From NCBI GenBank assembly GCA_944990035.1, contig CALYLX010000051.1, forward strand, positions 105,509 through 169,508: a stretch of 64,000 bases of DNA, read 5' to 3'. The stretch is from Clitopilus passeckerianus (Eukaryota > Basidiomycota > Agaricomycetes > Agaricales > Entolomataceae). The position numbers and the translations under genes were made by a program. Of the stretch, positions 20,365 through 31,956 are shown piece after piece; within the stretch, counting starts at the first letter, position 1, and each line of letters begins with the position of its first letter. The notes under the pieces were generated by a model. That model was not told where the DNA came from and did not search any database. It was given only the letters and a program-made list of their open reading frames with translations.

Positions 20365-20831
20365 ATGATATTCAAAAACATTTTTCTCATTGCTCTGAGC
20401 CTTGTATTTGCCAGCACAGCCGTTGGGCTTCCTAGTGGCCAGGGAACAAACGAACCGGCGGCGGCCGACGTGGAGAGTACCAAACGTTGTAAGTGACTGC
20501 ATTCTGCTCAAATGAGCGAACACATCTTCTGACATTCTTCTAGGTGGTGAGAATGGGGTAAGTGTGCAATCTAGGACTTAAAACATCTGGCTCACTGGAT
20601 GTGCAACGTCAACTAGGCCAAATGTGAGTATGAAATTCTTCGTACTCGGCGGCTTGGATGGGGTGCTAATGCTCTATTAGGCCCCAAAGGTTGGACGTGT
20701 TGCGGCCCACTCGTCGTTGGTGTAGGGGGAACGTGAGTTATTCCGGCGCGATTCTTCTGGATGACATAGAGCAATCTGAACTGTCTTATAGATGCAGGAA
20801 ACTGAAGGAAGGCGAATTCTGTATCTTCTGA
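20365..20831 (+). CDS. Secreted six-Cys mini-protein 2 (knottin-like)
   Basis: Five exons: 20365-20488, 20544-20557 (14 nt), 20617-20623 (7 nt), 20681-20732 and 20792-20831. The product is 78 residues. A signal peptide (residues 1-21, core IFLIALSLVFASTAV) is followed by a pro-segment ending VESTKR, an ideal Kex2 site directly before the first Cys. Cleavage would release a 37-residue peptide with C-x6-C-x5-CC-x10-C-x8-C, again ending CIF. TCCGP, GVGG, CR-x-L-x-EG and CIF are shared with mini-protein 1. Two extra introns, relative to mini-protein 1, fall inside the codons of Cys1 and Cys2. The joins are all GT-AG and restore every conserved residue, which supports the model despite the tiny exons. 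Possible roles (effector, inhibitor, signalling peptide) are inference. Confidence 0.65.
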
Positions 20832-21238
20832 GAGTTGTCGTCGTTGTTTGTGATCGAGTATCCAAGACAGAGCAGCAGATTTCTGGACACCTGTCGAACT
20901 TTAAGCAGAGTTGCAAACGATGATATCCTTCGAACACTGTTCAGGCTTTTGTTTCATAGTCTTAACAAAATCTATTGAATTTGAGTGCGACTACATCCAG
21001 TTAGCAACCAAAAGGCGAACGTGTAAAGCTGGTGACGGATGTAACATAGCGGCTCCCCAACCAGCAACCCTCCAAACCCCTCGAACCAGCAATCAAGAGC
21101 CATATCTTTCCCAAAGCTTTGCTTCCCATGCGGTTCTTTGATTTTCTCCGGCGGGGGTTTCTTCTGGATATGTGGAAGGTGACAAATGAGATGGAGAATT
21201 AAGACACCATCGCCATGTGTATTTGACAGGACAGGTCT
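20832..21238. other. Intergenic, convergent 3' ends
   Basis: Lies between the stop of mini-protein 2 and the stop of RPB10; no coding signal. Confidence 0.4.
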
Positions 21239-21683
21239 TCAGAAAACAGCACCCTTATCTTTTGAACGTTCCATGGCTAGCAAGGGAAGGGATCAGAATT
21301 GTGTTACATGCGTGGGTGGAGAATTGAAAGCGAATGCAAGGTCACAATGAGGAGTAAAATGGAGTGAGGTGCTTACGATTGTAATGGAGGAGCTTTTCAA
21401 TGAGGTCAACATGAGTAAGGACCATGCGCCTGCAGCAGTACCGCTTGAGTTGCAGTTCGTCTAGAGCATCACTGGAAGCGGCAGAAACCGAGAATGAGCC
21501 TAAATATCGACAGACGAGGCTGGGTTACTCACCCCTCACTCATATCTCGGTTTAGCAACTCAAGGTAGGCATTCCACTTGTCCCCGACCACTTTTCCACA
21601 CGAGAAACAGCGCACTGGGATGATCTATTTCACGGATGTCAGATTTTCGAGCTAAATGTATGAGAACAGAGGTCTCTAACCAT
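21239..21683 (-). CDS. RPB10: RNA polymerases I/II/III subunit Rpb10 (RPABC5)
   Basis: Small zinc-binding subunit shared by all three nuclear RNA polymerases. Exons on the minus strand are 21683-21681 (ATG only), 21624-21533, 21471-21377 and 21276-21239, giving 75 residues, close to the 67-70 usual. The conserved start [18 protein letters not shown] carries CxxC; the second zinc pair is in LKRYCCRRM, followed by [18 protein letters not shown]. The first exon holds only the start codon, with a weak donor (GTTAGA); the acceptor AAATAG is directly before Ile2. The other joins are canonical. No other upstream ATG gives the invariant N-terminus. Confidence 0.9.
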
Positions 21684-21982
21684 TTGAGCTGATCGAACCA
21701 GTGAGTGTGCAGAACAAACTGGACTGAACCTCCGAAAATGAGATTTCCATCACTCACAGCCTAAAGCCTTTGGTAAACATGTGCAAGCAACGTCCCAGAT
21801 TCTCCAAGCCATGGGGGAGGCAGTGGAGGCAAACCCGTAGCAAGAAGGTAACAAATAGTATTAATCCATAGTGATAGGTATACCAGAACGAAATAAAAAG
21901 AAGTTATGCAGTTATGAATAGTGTTATGCTATTGCGTTTTCTCCAGCCAATCAAGACCATAAGTGATGCTCTTGCAAAGCCC

Positions 21983-24900
21983 CTACATCTGCCGGCTTCT
22001 AAGTGCATCCTCGAAGCTATCCGGTTCCTCTTTCTTGACAGATACCCGCGACGCCGACGAGGATGTGCGAGTGCTGTTGCCGTTGCCAGTTGAGCGTACT
22101 CGCACCGACTGTTCAGTCAGACCTTGAGGCTCTGTGAATTGCTCGCGCAATTTGTTGGCCGCCTGGCGTTGAACCTATGGAAGGTAGTTAGAGTTGCTCT
22201 ATGACGCACAATCAAGGCGGCTTACCTCGCCTCCAAGTGTAAGAAGTATCTGGTACAAAGGCCCTGCCAGACCAAGCTGGAAGATAGCGTAGCTACGAAG
22301 AGGAATCTGGTCAGTGCTTGGTGGACGCGGTGAAAATATGACACTTACGCAGCAGCCAAAGCAACCAACAAGAAAGTGAAATAGAGAGGGTTAAACAGGA
22401 CAGCCATCGCCTCGTTCCAACCCAAAACCACGAGGACACCATACATCCATAAGGGAATCTGAGCGATACTGGCCACGGTGCTACGTTTCGCCTCAACATA
22501 GTACGCATCAGCGTCCTTGCGGAATTTGTTTGATAGGTCAAGTTGTTTGGTTTCCGAGAAGACGATGAGGGAGGATGGGAAGTCAAATTCCTCAGAGTTG
22601 GTCAAGTCATCGGAAGACTCGGAAGGGAGGGTGAACTCGAGTGACAAATCGGTGGGCTTTATCTTGGAGTAGAGAGGAATGAGGGCGAGCGTCTGATAGA
22701 CAAAAGAGATTAGCGTATCGTCCAATGAAGCATTTGAACGAGAACAATACCTCATCCTTGGCCGATTTGAAAGCCGAATCAATATCATCTTCAGGTTTCC
22801 AAACCCGAGGGACACCATTGTCGTCGTAGCGGAACTGCTCCTCAAACTGTGCCCTCAGCTTGCCAAGCATCATGGCGTCAGCAGTCTGCTCAGTAATTTT
22901 GGCCCGTAGTGCAAGCCATGCTCGCTTGCGTAGGGAGGCGAGTGCGACGGTGTTCTCTTCCTCCGTGCAGTTGAAGCCTATACGAGGTAGGGGGTCAGAA
23001 TCACCGTCGTTGGCTGTAGCGGGGATGACATACTTGTTGCCTTTGTCATGTAAGTTGATTCAGCCTTTTCAAGCTTCTCCCTAAACACCTTGAGAATTCG
23101 GTCCCACATGGTCTTGCGGGGTTTGTTCAGAGTCACTTCGATAGGTTCTGCAATGAGTTTCGTGAAGTTCCTCTGAATTATCCGGTTAGTCAACCCATTT
23201 TGTGTGGATGCGGAACCAGTACGACGAACCTCAATGAGATTGATCATCTTCTTCGTCTCGTCCTTCCTGCACTGATCGGCAACCAACCCCATTTCTTCCT
23301 TCATCGACTCAAACTCGTCCTCCCAGGTCCAATCAGTACCATTAATCAAGGCCTCCTGAGCACTATCCGAAAAGGTCTTCTCGCATTCAGCCTTGGCCTT
23401 CGAGACGACATCGGCGAAGCTGTAGCCCTCTCCTTTAAGACCATTCAGAAGATCTTTCTTGAAGGTGACGAGGCAGGTCTTGTGAAGGTTCTTTAACTGG
23501 CCAAGGAACAAGGGGGAAAGCACAGCGTCAATTGATACCAGGAGATCTGTGCGCTTGCGGGAATAGACGCCCTTGTGGTATCGAGACGCGTCGGTGTCGT
23601 ACCGGCCTGCATGAAAAACACGTGAAGTTGAGCATTGGGAGTCAGCGTGGCGAATTGAGAACACCTACTAAGCGCGGTGGTCCTCCAATCATTCATCAAG
23701 GCTCCAAGACCCTCCACGACGCGACCAGATTCTACAGGTCGTTTCTGCGATTTAGATTGCTCGTTGAATTCTTGGAAGGCAACGGCAGAGATCTCGTCAC
23801 ATCGGAATTGGGCAAGCAACTCTTGCTGAGTGGGGAGATCGAGGTCCTTGTTGCTCTGGACTTGATCCTGGAGGTAAGAATCCGTGAGAAATCGTGTCTC
23901 GTTCGCGCCCAGAAGCTACGTACCCAAATGTTGTTCATGTACATAGCGACACCGTCCGCAGGTATACGCTTGTGATAAACAGGCTTGAACAAATAGTCAC
24001 TTGCGTCCTTGTCGACGAATCGGCGGCGAAGTGCTGCAACCTCTTGCTCGAATTTTTCAGGTACAAGAATCTTATGTGGGAGTGTAGTAAACGACATGTC
24101 GAAGTAATCCGAGAGTTTCGCGTCCTTCAGATCCGTAGGTTTAGAGAGACCATCCCATATCCTGAGCATATCTTGCGTCAATGTTGCCTGTAGGTTGGCA
24201 AGAGGAGTGACACCGAGATGGTCACGAATAACGAAGAGAAGAAGTGTCTTGCTGTTCACACTGAAACGTCGTCAGGGCTAGGTTTCAGTGAGGAAGGAAA
24301 CCACTCACGTATCCTGTGACTTTTTGCCAAAGAGGCCGAGGTTGACCTCGAACACCGTCTTCAGGAGGCCCATGTTTGCGCCTTGGTACAAGCCAACTTG
24401 CTGTTCCCAGAGGTTTACAATTAGAACCTCTGATGAGGCGAGCGAGAAAAGTGCTGATTTTCTCTCGAAATCCTGGTACAACTATGAGCATCCGGAAAGA
24501 ATGATGCAGCAACAGAGATGGAAAATACCTGATCCTCTCCACGTTCTCGCCCGTCCGTACCTTCGACATCCATGACCATAACATTCATTTCTTTGCCTCG
24601 GCACATCCAGATACCTGTGTAGCAGGTTGAGAGGATTGAAACCTCGTTTGGAACCCAGGCTCACCCTTCGTTGTTTGCTGCCGCCTAGACTCGTCCATGA
24701 CGTCGAATGTTGTGCCGAACAGCCTGTTCAGCAGTGTACCTTGTACGTTCGTATCAATATGAGCCCCTCGCATTGTTATGAGAACACACTTTTCCCTGTT
24801 GATTGTGAACCAAAGACAGCGACAAGGTTGTAGTCGAAACCAGCGTCCCGGAGACCCCATCGTCGTATTTGGGTGCTGAGGTCAGTCCTACATTCCTGGT

Positions 24901-25100
24901 TAGTATGCGACACGTAGAGAGCAGACCAATAGCACTCACGTAAAGGTCTTGTCTTCGTCCACAATTTGCAATCTCTCCGTCATTGCCGTTCCGTTGGGAG
25001 CTTTGCCGTTTGCAAGGTGTCCATTGGGGACAGGTATGCGGGTGGTATTCACGGGTGGTCGGGGGGCCATATCTGAGTCTGATGATATTGAGGTGGCCAT
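21983..25100 (-). CDS. SEY1: Sey1/RHD3-type dynamin-like GTPase (ER fusion)
   Basis: Sey1 (atlastin counterpart) drives homotypic ER membrane fusion. Many short introns; start ATG at 25098-25100, stop at 21983-21985. Motifs in order: P-loop GSQSTGKS (about 24790), [10 protein letters not shown], switch/G3 [13 protein letters not shown] (about 24560), and the atlastin-type RD motif in FVIRDHLGV (about 24225). A long helical middle domain follows. Near the C-terminus two closely spaced membrane segments form the ER hairpin ([20 protein letters not shown] and [11 protein letters not shown], about 22340-22460). A Ser/Arg-rich tail ends DALRSRQM. Expected length is near 800 residues. The long intron-containing frame is intact. 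It is divergently arranged with the acetoacetyl-CoA synthetase gene. Confidence 0.9.
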
Positions 25101-25751
25101 GGCTAGTTATATAGACAAATGCGTGACGGCAAGGGTCGACGTGTAGGTTGTGAACGGTGAGGAGCCTGAAGCCAACACGACAACGTCAACTTCGCCAGTT
25201 CATCACCTCGGCCAGGCTCATTTAGGAATATTGATCTCACGTGTTTGCTCTTGAGGCCAAGGACGAGGAATAGATGATTTCCGTCAACACCAACGGCACG
25301 TTAGACGACGCATGGGCTTTCAGTTAAGAAAGCCATGAACGGATTTCATGTTGAAAGTTACCGCTGGCTAGAACGTATATGAATGGCATGCACAACCCTC
25401 CTGGATCTGAATCCGAGGTCACCGTTTTCCGGGTTGGCAATACAACTTAGTACCATTCGTGTTTCAGGTTAACGTTCATCCTTTGGGGCTATCACCATTG
25501 TTTACACTTCTTCTTAAAATCTGCACCCTCTACTGGGTGGCATTGGGCTTGGAAGAATGGTTAAGAAGCCGGCAACCGGACCGGCAATAGTTTTACCGTC
25601 GGTCCTCCGATTCCTTGTGGTCAAAGATTGCGGGGTAATGTTGGTTTGTTCAGGCTGCTTACCCGCCATTCCCTCCGACTTCCACGTTCAGTCTACACAG
25701 CAGCCACGAGATTCTTTCCGCTTGTACAGGTCAAAGTTGCACGAGCCCGAC
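25101..25751. other. Divergent promoter region SEY1 / acetoacetyl-CoA synthetase
   Basis: 650 bp between two divergent start codons. It contains a CACGTG E-box (TCACGTGT near 25238). No open frame of interest. Confidence 0.45.
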
Positions 25752-28568
25752 ATGACGGACAGCAGCTCCCCGTTCGCGCATTCACACCTCCTTTGGAAAC
25801 ACGAATACCCTCACCAGACACCTGTGGATGCTTTGCGGCGTCTCGTTAACAGGAAACATGGACTTAAGCTTAGTGCGTGATCATCCTGTAACTGAACTTT
25901 CTTTCTCTAAGACGTCCTGTACATGTTAGGTGACTACCATGACCTGCACAGATATTCGGTTGAGAACTATGCATTCTGGATTGACCTCTGGGAATTCCTG
26001 GGAATCATCTCCTCTGTGCCTCCGGATCCTCATGAAGTAAGTAATTAACTCACACGCCGATGAAACGCAGCGTTTGACTCGTGTTGGCACAGATAATTGT
26101 TCCCGGAAAGATTCCTGAAGTACCTATCTGGTTCTCCAATGCACGGCTGAATTATGCAGAGAATCATCTGTACCGGTGTGATGACGGAGTCGCCATCACA
26201 GCTACCAACGAAGCAGGAAATACTAAACATTACACCTTCCGTCAGCTACGCCAATTAGTCCGGGAGATGGCCTCGGCTTTGAGAATGAATGGGTTAGAAG
26301 TCGGGGATCGTGTAGCAGGTGATACCTTGAACGATCCAAGTTAGGACCCCACATTGGCTGACCAGTCCCCTCGATCTTCTTCTCTGATAGCTATTGTCAC
26401 AAATTCGATCACTTCCGTCGCAATTGCACTGGCAGTGGCAAGTATTGGGGGTATATTTTCTAGCACGGCGACCGATATGGGAACGGAGGTTCTCGCATTT
26501 CATTCTGCGCTGTTTTCTAACTATCTGAACATCTCAATAGGGCATTCTTGACAGATACCGTCAGATCCAACCTAAATTTATCTTTGCTGAAACCGAGGTC
26601 CAGTACGCTGGGAAGATCGTCAACCTACTTTCAAAGGTTTCTCAGGTAGTCACAGACCTCTCCAACAAGGGTTTGCAGCGGGCCATTCTACTTCCAAGCG
26701 CGATCTCTGGACAAGATCTGCCTCATTCCGTAACCAGCAGGTAAAACTAGGATCATTCCAGTCGTTCATTCAGGCTGACAGCAACACCTGTTTTCGTCAT
26801 GTCTATTGCTGTTACAGCGTCTCGTTGTCAACGTTCCTCGCGTCAGGGGATGGCCGTGAACTTACATTCACGCAGCTACCATTCAGCCAGCCTCTATTCA
26901 TTCTTTACTCCTCCGGCACTTCTGGAAAGCCGAAATGCATCGTGCATTCTGCGGGTGTGAGTCTTCTACAACTTTCGAGAGCTAAGCGAAATTTGAACTT
27001 GTTTCAGGGAGTTCTGCTTCAAGTCAAGAAAGAGATGAAGATTGGCTTCAGCTTAGGGCCGGAAGACACTTACTTCCAGTACACCACCGTATGTCTTCCT
27101 CTGCTATCTCGGAAACTGCGCTTGGAGCTGATGATTTTGGAAAGACCGCTTGGATGATGTGGACCTTCATGCTCAGTGGCCTCTCTGTTGGTTCTCGGAT
27201 TATACTCTACGACGGTTCCCCGTTCCATCCAGATGTGCAGACATATCTCAAATTCATTAATGACCAAGGGTTCGTGGCACGTCTTTGAATTTGCGTCTCT
27301 GTACTCAGCCTACGTAGCATCACGCTCCTTGGAACAAGCCCCCGATTTTTGGCCGAGGTCATGGGCCGTGGAATCCAGCCGCGAAGTAAGAAACCATAGT
27401 ACCGTTAAAGGAGAGCACGTTATTAACCAATCCCCAGAGGATATTGGACCCTTTGAAGCATTAAGAACAGTCGGTGTTACCGGTGCAGTGCTCACGACAC
27501 CCATGTTTGAGTGGACCCAGAAGGCGTTCGGTCCCAAAACGCATGTCATTTCGACCAGTGGAGGAACGGACATTTGTTCCTCGTGTAAGTGCTACTACCG
27601 CCATTTCCAAATCCAACTAAGTTCTCGTAGTCGTTACAGGATCCCCGATTCTCCCTGTGTATGCTGGCGGTAAGTTTCGGAACCATGCCATCGGTCGGTA
27701 CACAGTTGGCTATTCTCGTTCACTATGCTCTGTCTGCAGAAATCCAGTCAAAAACTCTAGGTATGAAAGTCGAAGTGTTTGACCCGAACGGCAAAAACAT
27801 CGAACACACGGGAACCCCGGGGGAGCTTGTGTGTAGCCGACCTCACCCATCTCTGCCGCTCTTTTTCTGGGGTGATAAAAATGGACAGAAATTCCGTGAT
27901 GCCTATTTCAATATGTATCCAGGTTTGCTTTCCACCTATCCACTACACCACTGGTGCTAAAAAAGCCCTTTCAGGCATCTGGAGACAAGGAGACTTCATG
28001 ATTGTAAACCCAACTACCAAGGGAATCATGATTTTGGGTCGAAGGTACGGCCTCAAAATTCGCGATTGTCCGCATTAATGTGACGGCCTTCCCAGTGATG
28101 GTGTCCTCAATCCAAGTGGTGTTCGCTTCGGCTCGGGAGAAATCTATACTGTCATGGAGAAGTTTTCAGGATACCTCGATGATTCTTTGTGCATTGGTCA
28201 ACGTCGTCCGCAGGATTCGGACGAGCGTGTCCTCCTGTTCCTAAAGATGCGTCAGGGCAAGAAGTTCACAGCAGAACTCGAGATGCAAATCAAAGCTGAG
28301 ATCAAAAGGGCACTGAGTGCACGTCATGTCCCAGCATACGTCTTCGAGATTGAAGATATTCCTGTATGTCGCTCGGACTTTCAGGAATATTTTATGGCTC
28401 ACACATGGTGTCTATCAGTACACGGTCAACGGCAAGAAGATTGAAATAGCAGTCAAGCAAATTGTGTCCGGGAAAAATGTCCGACCAAGCGGGACAGTGG
28501 CGAACCCCGACTCGCTCAAGCTTTATTATCAATTCAGGGATATAGATATGGTAAAGGCTAAGCTGTAG
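25752..28568 (+). CDS. Acetoacetyl-CoA synthetase
   Basis: ANL-superfamily enzyme that activates acetoacetate to acetoacetyl-CoA using ATP. About ten exons. The N-terminus (LLWKHEYP, then ENYAFWIDLWEFLGI) is the acetyl-CoA-synthetase-type N domain. The A3 phosphate-binding motif is LFILYSSGTSGKPKCIVHS (about 26897-26950). It is followed by TAWMMWTFMLSGL, ISTSGGTDICSSF (A5 region), GIWRQGDF (A7) and GRSDGVLNPSGVRFGSGEIY (A8). The lysine expected near the end lies in YTVNGKKIEIAVK. GSPILPVYAGEIQSKTLGM is characteristic of the acetoacetate rather than acetate branch. All joins I checked keep frame; one donor is unusual (GTTCGT, near 27270). The start is the first ATG in frame (MTDSSSPFAHS). Confidence 0.85.
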
Positions 28569-28721
28569 CCAGTGGCGTTGTCGCCTGGATTCGAGGACCA
28601 ATCAAATGGTTATCAGGACACAGATGAAAGGATTTACTTTTTGAACCACCCACCCAGTTACTGAACTCTGAATCAGCATTGCCATCCAGGAGGGCCTAGT
28701 AAAAACAGTCAGGCATCCCAT

Positions 28722-28982
28722 TCAGGAAGTCAATAAGGCCCTAAAACCACGAACAGCCTTCGGGCTGAAAAGAGTGATATGATGTTGTCAGTTTCACGGG
28801 AACGGCTGCTGGGAAGGATACGAACGTCGTCGGGGTTACTAGACCCAACAATTAATAAACAACTTTTTTCGACATGAACCCAGCACTCACTACCAGAAGG
28901 CGGGTTTGGGATCAGCAAGGGTAGTGGCGACAACGCTAAGGACTATGAGGTGAACTGCTAGGCTGGAGATCTTCGGAAGCAT
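28722..28982 (-). CDS. Putative tiny secreted peptide
   Basis: The ATG at 28980-28982 gives a good signal peptide (ISSLAVHLIVLSVVATTLA, then DPKPAF) followed by a GTGAGT donor. Two acceptors keep it open: one gives a product of about 43 residues ending at 28722, the other a longer one ending at 28730. No cysteines and no recognisable family. The signal peptide plus donor is suggestive, but a chance frame is possible. Confidence 0.25.
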
Positions 28983-29440
28983 AGCGTGTTGATGATAAGT
29001 AGTGCTCGTTGATGTTTGTGGTCGTTGACAGGGTCGATTAACCTATGAAAGATGTTAAATGCCTGTCTATGTACTAAGAGAGAACGCAAACGTGGTGTGT
29101 CCGTGTCAGTGCTGACTCTTAGGGTGACGTGTCTGATTATCTGGCCAGATACTACAGGGCTATGCGAATCAACGACAGGCAGATAGTAGGCACGGTGATA
29201 TTCGCCATCTTGTCATTGTTGAGCTAAATATTTCCGACAGATGTAAAGTCGCTGCATGAATTCCATGTACAGATGCCCTCTCCCTGTACACTAGTCAAGG
29301 CAGTAAAAATAACTTCCGGATATGTGTAACGGTTCGCCAAAAAATACAGCGAAATCTCTCTTCTTCTACCACGCATAGACTCGCCCTGGCGCTATCTTCT
29401 TGCAGCTACAGGGCCAGGGAGGTAAGAGCCCGGCTCACCA
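28983..29440. other. Intergenic, nothing recognised
   Basis: AT-balanced sequence without coding, repeat or RNA signal that I can support. Confidence 0.35.
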
Positions 29441-29790
29441 AACACAGGTCGTAGACTTACGCCAGTCCACCACCGGGAATTGCAACGAAGCTATATCCGT
29501 CAGCGCCTGGGCAAGACGATTTGAAAGGTAGGTAAGCAGTAACTGAAGAAGGGATTCATCGGTGCTTACACATTGGCTTCGCAGAGGAGAAAAAAATATC
29601 AGATTGCCTGAGTTAAAATGCACATTCAAATGGGATACCTACCTTTGAACCGTCCGCTAGAGGCAGGAAAGTCAACAACGATAAAAAGGCGATGGGCGCA
29701 GTACCTACCACTACCTCCGAGCCCGAAAGCAATGGGACAACTTGCACCGTACATAGCACAGTAAAGAAGCAGTTTCTTGAGATTCAACAT
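29441..29790 (-). CDS. Putative small secreted protein, exon structure uncertain
   Basis: The ATG at 29788-29790 starts MLNLKKLLLYCAMYGASCPIAFG, a plausible signal peptide, ending at a donor (GTAGGT). Downstream exons are ambiguous: a 14-nt exon between GTAGGT donors is possible, and the last exon may encode ADGYSFVAIPGGGLA or a longer alternative frame. No homologue recognised. Reported because it resembles the short multi-exon layout of the mini-protein genes. Confidence 0.22.
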
Positions 29791-30666
29791 ACTACAATGG
29801 ATGCTGAAAGCTTTGGATGATTTGGATTGGGGAAAGAAGTTGTAACAGAAGTTAGGAATGCCACCAGATCTCATCATCCCCATCATAAATACATAAAGGG
29901 TGACGTGGTTGCCAGGTGTCCGCAGCATCCGCAGTCCTATTTCTTTCCCGATGTCCCTCCAGGTAAAATACACCTTTGAGCATGTCGGAGTCTCGCTGTT
30001 GCACAGCAAAGCCTCAATGGAAAAACATGAAAGCTACAGCGTCCAGCAGTTCAGTCCCTTCGTAGTCGGTCAAGCCAAGTTTTTGATTGCAGGAAACAAA
30101 GACATCTCTTCGGGTTAGTCTTTGCCCTCAGTAAGTAGTCGGCATGCTTTCAACGTGAGGGTTTAGTCCTTGATGACTCCTTGGGGATTATATGTTAACC
30201 AAGAGTCGAAGGCGAGACTTTCGACTGGTTTATACATCGGCAGCCAGACAAACGAGGTGAAGACTCAACGATGCCTGTTGGACCGGATCATGCCACCTTT
30301 GCTGATCGGATGAACCCGAATTGTGATCCCTTCACCCAACCACGAGTGCAGTCCTGTATTTGAAGTAACCTGGAAACTACTCATTGGGAAGCGACCCAGA
30401 TTTTACCTACTAGTGCGGACCTAATTTTTGGTCTTGGGCGACGGAAACAGCGTCAAATAATAAGCCCTTTTATTTTACCACGAGTCTATGTCCTTGGCCT
30501 CGAAGACATTGCCACTCGCAGGCCTAGGGTGTATGATTTGGCCACCATCACTGGCAGACGGAGCTGCTTTCGGACACCCCTTGTTCATCATGAAAGGGGC
30601 GTGCCAAAGCATGGACCTTTCCTTTGAAGTGTTCGTGACTACAGGTGCCACAGGTGGCTCGACCAG
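29791..30666. other. Intergenic, nothing recognised
   Basis: No gene seen. The right end is the promoter of the orphan gene at 30739. Confidence 0.35.
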
Positions 30667-30674
30667 TATAAATA
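30667..30674 (+). promoter_or_regulatory. TATA box of the orphan gene
   Basis: TATAAATA, 72 bp upstream of the ATG at 30739. Confidence 0.6.
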
Positions 30675-30738
30675 TCTGTCTAGGCCACCTTTCTCCTTTG
30701 CTACTCTCTCCTACCTTACACTCATTCACTGGTCAACC

Positions 30739-31554
30739 ATGATTCCTTCTAATCTCACTTCTTTGGTCGTCGACTCCCAGACCAACTCAGCTACGGAAGC
30801 TATGAAACGACCTTCTCTTGGAGAAGTGACGCGGGAAACTCATAATCATATACCTTTGTACTTGAGCTCCTTGCCTTTCAGGAGAGATGCTCTCCATCAG
30901 CTAAGCTATCGACCTTGGGAATCTGTATTCGCTGATTCAAGAGGATTGCGCTTTCAGGTTGTTTGTCTTAATACTAATCTACAGCCTGCTATCAAGTTCC
31001 TTTCTACGGATTTTACAGACGGTGGCCCTGGGATTCGACTTGATACCTCTTGCCAAAGCTTTGCCCATCTCCTTCGTGATTCAGATTATGATGTGATGAA
31101 TTTCTTATCCCCTGCAGTTCATAACGGCATCCTGAGCCGGCGTAACTCCCGATTTCCGTGCATTCAGGTGAGTCGATATCATGCTGCTGAAAGGCTCAAG
31201 GGACAATAATTAAGATTATCATTACACGCAGTGGCCGGGCTATAGACATCTTCAATAGAAACACAGAATCGAATTTACGCGGGACAAGGACAACAGAGAA
31301 CCGGTGACCATGGCAGAGCTGCTATCGCAGGTCGCTGACATCTATAAAACATTCATTGCCGTGCGTATGAGAAATTGTTCTCCTTTGTTTCTGCGGTTGA
31401 TGACCAAGGTCACCCAGTTGCATTGTGAGGACTATCGTGGCCCAGGCATCGACTTGGAACCATGTTCACCTCATTTCAAGACCTCCGCCTACACGAGATT
31501 TACCACGACGGAGGTACATCATGGCAGGCGGAAGTCTCGTTCTTCATTCCATAA
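30739..31554 (+). CDS. Fungal orphan protein, possibly damaged
   Basis: Exon 1 (30739-31167) encodes 143 residues with features such as SSLPFRRDALHQLSYRPWE and LRFQVVCLN. With the first acceptor (31231) the next exon reads WPGYRHLQ then TAG; with the later acceptor (31258) it continues directly as KHRIEFTRDKDNREPVTMAEL, LLSQVADIYKTF. A further optional intron (31361-31417) is a multiple of three. Near 31460 a one-base loss in a CC run would join PGIDLEP to MFTSFQDLRLHEIYHDGG and WQAEVSFFIP, ending at 31554. I half-recognise an Agaricomycete-specific family with a W-PGY motif but know no function. Calling it a pseudogene would need the TAG to be confirmed. Confidence 0.45.
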
Positions 31555-31956
31555 TCTTGTACGCAGTATACTACTTCATAGTGACCTCCAAATATATCAT
31601 TTCCCTATTATTGCCACTGCATCCACTCCCTAGGAGCACGTCATCGGTTGCGGGATAACTGGATGCGGGTAGGTGGAAAATACGAAAGAGCATCGAGATT
31701 GCCTGGAGGGCAAACTCAGGAACGATTGGTAGAGTATGAAGAGCTGCAACATCGGGCATTCCAAACGAGGGTGTAGTTCATAGGAGTAAACGACCGAGAG
31801 GTGGCCTACAAGGACTTGGAGGATAACTAATTAAACAGTCCAGAACAATTGGATAGAATCCATAAGGACGAATATAAGCGTCTTGAGCATCCGAAGGGTA
31901 TATAAGTATGCAACTGTCTGATTCCAGGTCCAAAATGTGTTCGTAAGAAAGGTCCA
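31555..31956. other. Convergent 3' region
   Basis: Between the orphan gene and the copper radical oxidase stop. Nothing recognised. Confidence 0.4.
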
